A model generated the notes under the pieces. The model saw only the letters and a program-made list of their open reading frames with translations. It made no database searches and had not been told where the DNA came from. A DNA stretch of 64,000 nt from Enterococcus sp. CSURQ0835 (GTDB lineage Bacteria > Bacillota > Bacilli > Lactobacillales > Enterococcaceae): the NCBI RefSeq assembly GCF_902706605.1, contig NZ_CACSLH010000001.1, positions 186,001 to 250,000 of the forward strand, written 5' to 3'. Positions 60,297-64,000 of the stretch are shown here, in pieces. Position numbers and translations under genes: made by a program. How positions within the stretch are numbered: the first letter of the stretch is position 1; every line of letters starts with the position of its first letter.

Positions 60297-61301
60297 CTAG
60301 GCTTCGCGGTGACGCAGATTTTCTTTCTCGTAAGCCTGGATGATTTCCGCAACGACAGGGTGTCTGACTACATCGCCGGCTTCAAATGTGATAAATTTGA
60401 TTTTTTTGATTCCTTTCAACGTTCGCTCAGCGTGAACTAAGCCACTCAACTGACCTTTTGGCAAATCGATCTGGCTGACATCGCCATTAACTACCATCTT
60501 CGAATTAAAACCTAGACGCGTCAAAAACATTTTCATCTGCATGATCGTCGTATTTTGCGCCTCATCTAAAATGACAAATGCATCATCTAACGTCCGACCC
60601 CGCATGTAAGCTAGCGGTGCGATCTCGATCACGCCCCGTTCTAACAAACGATTCGTGTGTTCGACACCAAAAATCTGGTGCAACGCGTCATACATTGGCC
60701 GCAAATAAGGATCGACTTTTTCTTTCAGATCTCCTGGCAAAAAACCTAAACTCTCGCCAGCTTCTACCGCTGGCCGCGTCAAAATGATCCGTTGAACTTG
60801 GCCTTTTTTCAAAGCGGCGATCGCCATGACGATCGCTAAGTAAGTCTTCCCAGTTCCGGCCGGGCCGATTCCGAACACGACATCTGATTTTTCAATCGCA
60901 TGGACGTATTGACTTTGCCCTAATGTCTTCGGTCGGATCGGTTTTCCGTTGCGATCTTTCAAGATCTCTTCTTCATACATCATGACAAATTCATCTAAAT
61001 GATTTTCTTGCGCTAAACGCAATGCCGTCATCACATCAGGCGTCGTTACTTTTACGCCGCGGCTGATCAAAAGTTGCAACGACCGAATAATATCGGCTAC
61101 CATTTTGATCTCTGCTTTTGGACCGATCACTTGGATCATCTCACCGCGCGTGTTGATGGTCACATTCGTGTTGTCTTCTAAAAATTTTACATGCTTGTCG
61201 TGCGTTCCCAACAGCATGCTGATGTCATCTTTTTCATTCAATTTTATTTCCAACGACTCGAAATCGTTATTTTCCAAAAAAAGTTCATCTCCTCTAACCA
61301 T
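60297..61301 (-). CDS. phoH: PhoH-like ATPase
   Basis: RNA-associated P-loop ATPase of 334 residues. Walker A is GIGPAGTGKTYLA (near residue 137), Walker B FVILDEAQNTT (near 230), then GDVSQIDLP. The N-terminal KH-like segment precedes them. Several starts are possible; I take ATG 61301, preceded by AGGAAAGAAT, over the ATG 44 codons upstream that has no family similarity. A TTG 8 codons later, 11 nt after AGAGGAG, cannot be excluded. The gene heads the phoH-pgpH-ybeY-dgkA-era chain. Confidence 0.93.
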   Translation of the reverse strand: MVRGDELFLENNDFESLEIKLNEKDDISMLLGTHDKHVKFLEDNTNVTINTRGEMIQVIGPKAEIKMVADIIRSLQLLISRGVKVTTPDVMTALRLAQENHLDEFVMMYEEEILKDRNGKPIRPKTLGQSQYVHAIEKSDVVFGIGPAGTGKTYLAIVMAIAALKKGQVQRIILTRPAVEAGESLGFLPGDLKEKVDPYLRPMYDALHQIFGVEHTNRLLERGVIEIAPLAYMRGRTLDDAFVILDEAQNTTIMQMKMFLTRLGFNSKMVVNGDVSQIDLPKGQLSGLVHAERTLKGIKKIKFITFEAGDVVRHPVVAEIIQAYEKENLRHREA

Positions 61302-61478
61302 ATTCTTTCCTATCATACCACAATGTCCATGAAAGAAAAATCTTCCTAAAACGGAACTTAAGAAATTAAAAGATGTCGCTAGTCTAAACGTTTGAGCCCG
61401 GATTTGTCTACTTGGGGAGCTTACGAGAGGCAACCACCTGTACTAGAGTTTCAGTTTACTATATGTTATAATGACGTT
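61302..61478. other. Intergenic region upstream of phoH
   Basis: Holds the divergent control region of phoH (minus) and, at 61467-61472, an extended -10 TGTTATAAT facing right that could drive the small RNA candidate. No other feature is evident. Confidence 0.5.
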
Positions 61479-61603
61479 GCGATAAAAAAGAAGCCTGACT
61501 GCCATCAGACTTCTCGTGTGGAGCTAGTTTTTTGCTAGACTTCGCTCAGGTTTTCATTACTTATCTTAAACCGTACGCTGGCCTAGCGAATACGGTTTTT
61601 TTT
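61479..61603 (+). ncRNA. Candidate orphan small RNA
   Basis: A plus-strand extended -10 TGTTATAAT at 61464-61472 is followed by three hairpins: GAAGCCTGA/TCAGACTTC at 61490-61513, CTAG-based near 61523-61537, and ACCGTA...TACGGT at 61570-61596 with eight T. There is no open frame of note and no gene downstream on this strand. Its 3' end overlaps the 3' end of the minus-strand 61583-61855 gene. Existence of the RNA is inferred. Confidence 0.45.
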
Positions 61604-61855
61604 ATGCCTTTTTTGCTTGTTGCTCCGACTGGATTTTTCCGAGTCGGATTTATATTTAAGCTTTGCTATTCGCTCATCGCGAATGCACTTCCTAAATGAA
61701 ACAAGCAGATAGACTAAAGCAGCTGATTCGAAGATCATCACGCCGCCAGGAATTTTGGCTACTAACGCACTCATCATACAAATCGCTCTGATGATGCTGA
61801 CAAATTCCACTTTGTTCTCCTTTGCAGTGAGAGAAAAAGCACCGTATTTTTTCAT
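61583..61855 (-). CDS. Small hypothetical membrane protein with basic tail
   Basis: A 90-residue protein of unknown function. The ATG at 61853-61855 follows GAGGAGGAATGCC. Residues 1-20 are polar, two short hydrophobic stretches follow (RAICMMSALVA and VMIFESAALVYLLVSF, about residues 22-55), and the C-terminal 30 residues are extremely Lys/Arg/Ser-rich. It could be a membrane protein with a nucleic-acid or lipid-head-group contacting tail. Its last codons lie over the terminator of the candidate small RNA on the other strand. Confidence 0.5.
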   Translation of the reverse strand: MKKYGAFSLTAKENKVEFVSIIRAICMMSALVAKIPGGVMIFESAALVYLLVSFRKCIRDERIAKLKYKSDSEKSSRSNKQKRHKKNRIR

Positions 61856-61995
61856 GGCATTCCTCCTCATGGTTGAGCGAAGTCCGCCAAAAACTAATTT
61901 ATTCCACTGTTATACTATAAACGCCTCACAACAAAAAGGCAATTACCACTTTATGTTCGATCAACATGCGTGACTTCCTATCTGAAACCACAAAA

Positions 61996-62023
61996 AAACC
62001 ACCAAGCCGAAGCTCAGTGGTTT
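61996..62023 (-). terminator. Terminator after yqeY
   Basis: AAACCAC and GTGGTTT form the stem with an inner GC/GC pair, followed by a T-run on the minus strand. Confidence 0.8.
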
Positions 62024-62028
62024 AACCA

Positions 62029-62475
62029 TTACTGATTTAAAAGTTCTTTGACGACCGCGTTGACTTGGTTACCGTCTGCTTTGCCTTTGACTTGCGGCAT
62101 CACAGCACCCATGACTTTGCCGAATTCCTTTGGTGAAGTCGCGCCAGTCTTTTCAATCGCAGCTTTTACGATATCACGAATTTCTGATTCAGAAAGTTGT
62201 GCCGGCAAATATTTCTCTACGATCGCGATCTCCTTTTTAACATCTGCAATGAGATCGTCGCGGCCAGCTTTTTCAAATTCCGCTAAAGAATCGCGCCGTT
62301 GTTTCATCTCACGTGATAAAACGGTCAATTCTTCTTCGTCATTCAAATCCCGTCCAGCATCGATCTGCTCTTTTTGAAGTGCGGCTTTTAACATCCGGAT
62401 GACTTGCAAAGTCTCTTTGTCTTTAGCTTTCATCGCTTGTTTCATATCCGCGTTCAAAGTTGCAAGTAGTGACAC
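62029..62475 (-). CDS. yqeY: GatB/YqeY domain protein
   Basis: A 148-residue helical protein related to the tail domain of the amidotransferase subunit GatB. It begins LATLNADMKQAMKAKDKETL (motif DMKQAMKAKDKETLQVIR) and ends with AVMPQVKGKADGNQVNAVV-type motif GKADGNQVNAVVKELL, both typical of YqeY. Function is not settled; a tRNA-related role is presumed. It follows rpsU by 20 nt, the usual rpsU-yqeY pair. Confidence 0.92.
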   Translation of the reverse strand: MSLLATLNADMKQAMKAKDKETLQVIRMLKAALQKEQIDAGRDLNDEEELTVLSREMKQRRDSLAEFEKAGRDDLIADVKKEIAIVEKYLPAQLSESEIRDIVKAAIEKTGATSPKEFGKVMGAVMPQVKGKADGNQVNAVVKELLNQ

Positions 62476-62495
62476 CTAATCACTCCCATCAACGA

Positions 62496-62672
62496 CTAGA
62501 ATTTTTTACGTTTTCTAGCTGCTTCTGATTTTTTCTTACGTTTCACACTTGGTTTTTCATAAAATTCACGTTTACGAGATTCTTGCAGAGTTCCCGCTTT
62601 AGAAACGGAACGTTTGAAGCGACGAAGAGCATCGTCAAGAGATTCATTTTTACGAACCACTGTTTTTGACAT
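62496..62672 (-). CDS. rpsU: 30S ribosomal protein S21
   Basis: A 58-residue basic ribosomal protein. It begins [20 protein letters not shown] (motif [16 protein letters not shown]), continues [20 protein letters not shown] (motif [10 protein letters not shown]) and ends in a run of Lys/Arg, [13 protein letters not shown]. The ATG at 62670-62672 follows GGAGGGAATTTAC. The gene is short enough to be missed by length-filtered prediction. Confidence 0.97.
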   Translation of the reverse strand: MSKTVVRKNESLDDALRRFKRSVSKAGTLQESRKREFYEKPSVKRKKKSEAARKRKKF

Positions 62673-62942
62673 GTAAATTCCCTCCCTCCGAGCTTAAAAA
62701 GTAACCGTTTGTGTTATTGAATTTACGTTCAAAAAAACAAGACCGTCCATAAGTCATTATAGCTAATCCCAACTTTTCAGTCAAGGCAGTCTGACGATTT
62801 TTAGCGTGCTAGCTTAAATTAATTTTCACAAGGTCAGTCTGCATTCGTTATGGTTTGGCTGTTCTTACTACTGTAGCGCCATTTGATTGCCTTTTTACAT
62901 TTTTTAAGGAAGTGGTAGCCGCTTACTTCTAGTCTAAAAATT

Positions 62943-63374
62943 TTATTTATTTCGGCATGCCGGACATTTCCCATAGAGTTCAAAGCGATGGCCGTCGATC
63001 TCGTAATCATCCAGCTGCTCTTGGAAAAAATCCATTGGGCATAATTCCAACTCTTTCGTTTTGCCGCACACCGTACAAATAAAATGATGGTGATGACTAA
63101 AATTTCCGCTGCAACTGAAACGGAACTTCATCTCCCCTTGAAACTCGGTGTCTTCTACGATCCCGATATCACAAAATTCCCGCAAGTTGCGGTACACGGT
63201 ATCATAACTCAGCCCGGGAAAACATTCGTTAAGAAAATCATAAATTTCTCTTGCTGCTACATAGCGATTGTTTTTGATCAAAAACTGTAATAAAGCTTCG
63301 CGTTTTTTCGTATACTTCAAGCCGTTTTCTTTGACTTTTACTAGTGCTTTTTCTAATAGTGTCGTCTCCATCAT
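62943..63374 (-). CDS. Fur-family metalloregulator (Fur/PerR/Zur type)
   Basis: A 143-residue regulator. The N-terminal winged helix includes TKKREALLQFL and GLSYDTVYRNLREFCDIGIV (motif SYDTVYRNLREF). The dimerisation domain has HHHHFICTVCGK (metal site His and first CxxC) and ends YGKCPACRNK (second CxxC), so the structural zinc site is complete. Sequence alone does not separate Fur from PerR or Zur. Two adjacent ATG codons lie behind GGAGGGCGACCC. It is divergent from the second ppsR. Confidence 0.88.
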   Translation of the reverse strand: MMETTLLEKALVKVKENGLKYTKKREALLQFLIKNNRYVAAREIYDFLNECFPGLSYDTVYRNLREFCDIGIVEDTEFQGEMKFRFSCSGNFSHHHHFICTVCGKTKELELCPMDFFQEQLDDYEIDGHRFELYGKCPACRNK

Positions 63375-63396
63375 GGGTCGCCCTCCAAACCGTAAT

Positions 63397-63423
63397 GATT
63401 CTGAATAAAATTATGGTATAATA
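63397..63423 (+). promoter_or_regulatory. Control region between the Fur-family gene and ppsR copy 2
   Basis: TAAAATTATGGTATAATAA contains a TATAAT -10 facing right and is an imperfect palindrome resembling Fur/PerR boxes. Control of either gene by the Fur-family protein is only a possibility. Confidence 0.35.
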
Positions 63424-63453
63424 AGCTATCGACAAATGCAAGGAGGATTTTTC

Positions 63454-64000
63454 ATGAACAATGAAAAACAAACTGACCTCGTCACGATGTTCGTCATTTC
63501 TGATTCAGCCGGTGAAACGGCAACTAAATTAGCGCAAGCTTGTATGGCGCAATATCCGACAGTGGAGTTTTGTCTTTTCCGCCGTACCTTCATTCATTCA
63601 AAAGACTTATTGCTAAAAGCATTGCAAGACGCAAAACAAGAAAACGGTATGGTCATCCATACGTTGATCGACCCGGAGCTTTCCAGCATCGCGGAAGAAT
63701 TTTGTATCAAAGAAGATCTTTTCCATATGGATTTATTGAACCCAGTCGTCACTGAGATCGCCCACCGGGCTAAGATCGCGCCAGCTAATGAAGCCGGCGC
63801 ACTCCACCATTTGAATGACAATTATTTCAAGCGGATCAAAGCGATGGAATTTGCAGTCAAATATGATGACGGAAAAGATCCCCGCGGTTTTTTAGAAGCC
63901 GATGTGATCTTACTGGGTGTTTCTCGGACTTCCAAGACGCCGCTGAGTTTGTATTTAGCAAACAAAAATTTAAAAGTCGCCAACTTGCCGCTGATTCCGC
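63454..64000 (+). CDS. Pyruvate phosphate dikinase regulatory protein family (DUF299), copy 2, 5' part
   Basis: The 182 residues present start MNNEKQTDLVTMFVISDSAGETATKLA. VILLGVSRTSKTPLSLYLAN near residue 150 is the phosphate-binding loop, given here as the motif LGVSRTSKTPLSLYLAN, and NLPLIP is at the window edge. The ATG follows AAGGAGGATTTTTC. It is clearly a paralogue of the 47910-48731 gene, but the N-terminal half is divergent (FRRTFIHSKDLLLKAL against FRFPFTKDPEELKAIL-like text). In Enterococcus one such gene lies before dnaG-rpoD, which may be the case here beyond the edge. Confidence 0.88.
   Translation, partial: MNNEKQTDLVTMFVISDSAGETATKLAQACMAQYPTVEFCLFRRTFIHSKDLLLKALQDAKQENGMVIHTLIDPELSSIAEEFCIKEDLFHMDLLNPVVTEIAHRAKIAPANEAGALHHLNDNYFKRIKAMEFAVKYDDGKDPRGFLEADVILLGVSRTSKTPLSLYLANKNLKVANLPLIP

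Noticed and set aside
60297-61433. 378-residue form of PhoH
   Set aside because: The extra N-terminal residues encoded upstream of 61301 are unlike PhoH proteins and lie in the promoter region.

Overview
The window looks like chromosome of a low-to-moderate G+C lactic acid bacterium, most likely Enterococcus or a close relative (Enterococcaceae/Lactobacillales). The basis is gene content and order: the rpsU-yqeY-phoH-pgpH-ybeY-dgkA-era-recO-glyQS block, a folT gene behind a tetrahydrofolate riboswitch, ccpN-ppsR-fbp, fermentative functions (lactate racemase, FNT carrier, pullulanase), strong AGGAGG-type ribosome binding sites and frequent GTG/TTG starts. No rRNA, CRISPR, transposase or integrase is visible. 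Species was not determined and composition was not computed.

Layout. 1-437: 5' end of mnmA (minus). 565-3118: GntR-controlled membrane-protein operon with a YhfC-type intramembrane protease. 3187-8096 (minus): phosphoesterase, aldo/keto reductase, DUF1831, NifS-like desulfurase, prs and a C39-like peptidase. 8184-10079: pepO. About 10262-12060: an AT-rich islet between two diverged copies of a gene 3' end, carrying a doubly frameshifted secreted bacteriocin-like gene and a small membrane protein. 12048-21254: carbohydrate and housekeeping genes (pulA, FNT carrier, folT, DeoR regulator, GPH sugar carrier, phosphatase, efp).

21435-30069 is a complete nickel-pincer lactate racemase locus: larE and the nickel transporter larO-larQ-larMN with the regulator larR on the minus strand, and larA-larB-larC-larD on the plus strand. 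LarA keeps His108, His174, Lys184 and His200 at the Lactobacillus plantarum positions, and LarE keeps Cys176. A 16-bp palindrome upstream of larE, and repeats of its core between larR and larA, are candidate LarR sites.

31018-34463 pairs an isolated RnfC/RnfD couple with a secreted NlpC/P60-like protein carrying DUF5648 repeats. 39545-45143 is a tandem array of four more secreted DUF5648 proteins with helical FIVAR-like tails. 45331-46897 is a two-gene unit: a short HipA/CtkA-type kinase, and a protein whose N-terminus resembles HipA N-subdomain 1 and whose C-terminus is a HIRAN domain. A tRNA-Glu with anticodon CTC follows, then ccpN-ppsR-fbp.

51750-52040 holds a compact Fst/par-type I toxin-antitoxin locus: a 29-codon hydrophobic peptide, a convergent antisense RNA, a shared bidirectional terminator and a 20-nt direct repeat. 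52070-62672 (minus) is the conserved housekeeping block, with a glycine T-box ahead of glyQS and a candidate orphan small RNA at about 61479-61603. A Fur-family regulator and the 5' part of a second ppsR paralogue end the window.
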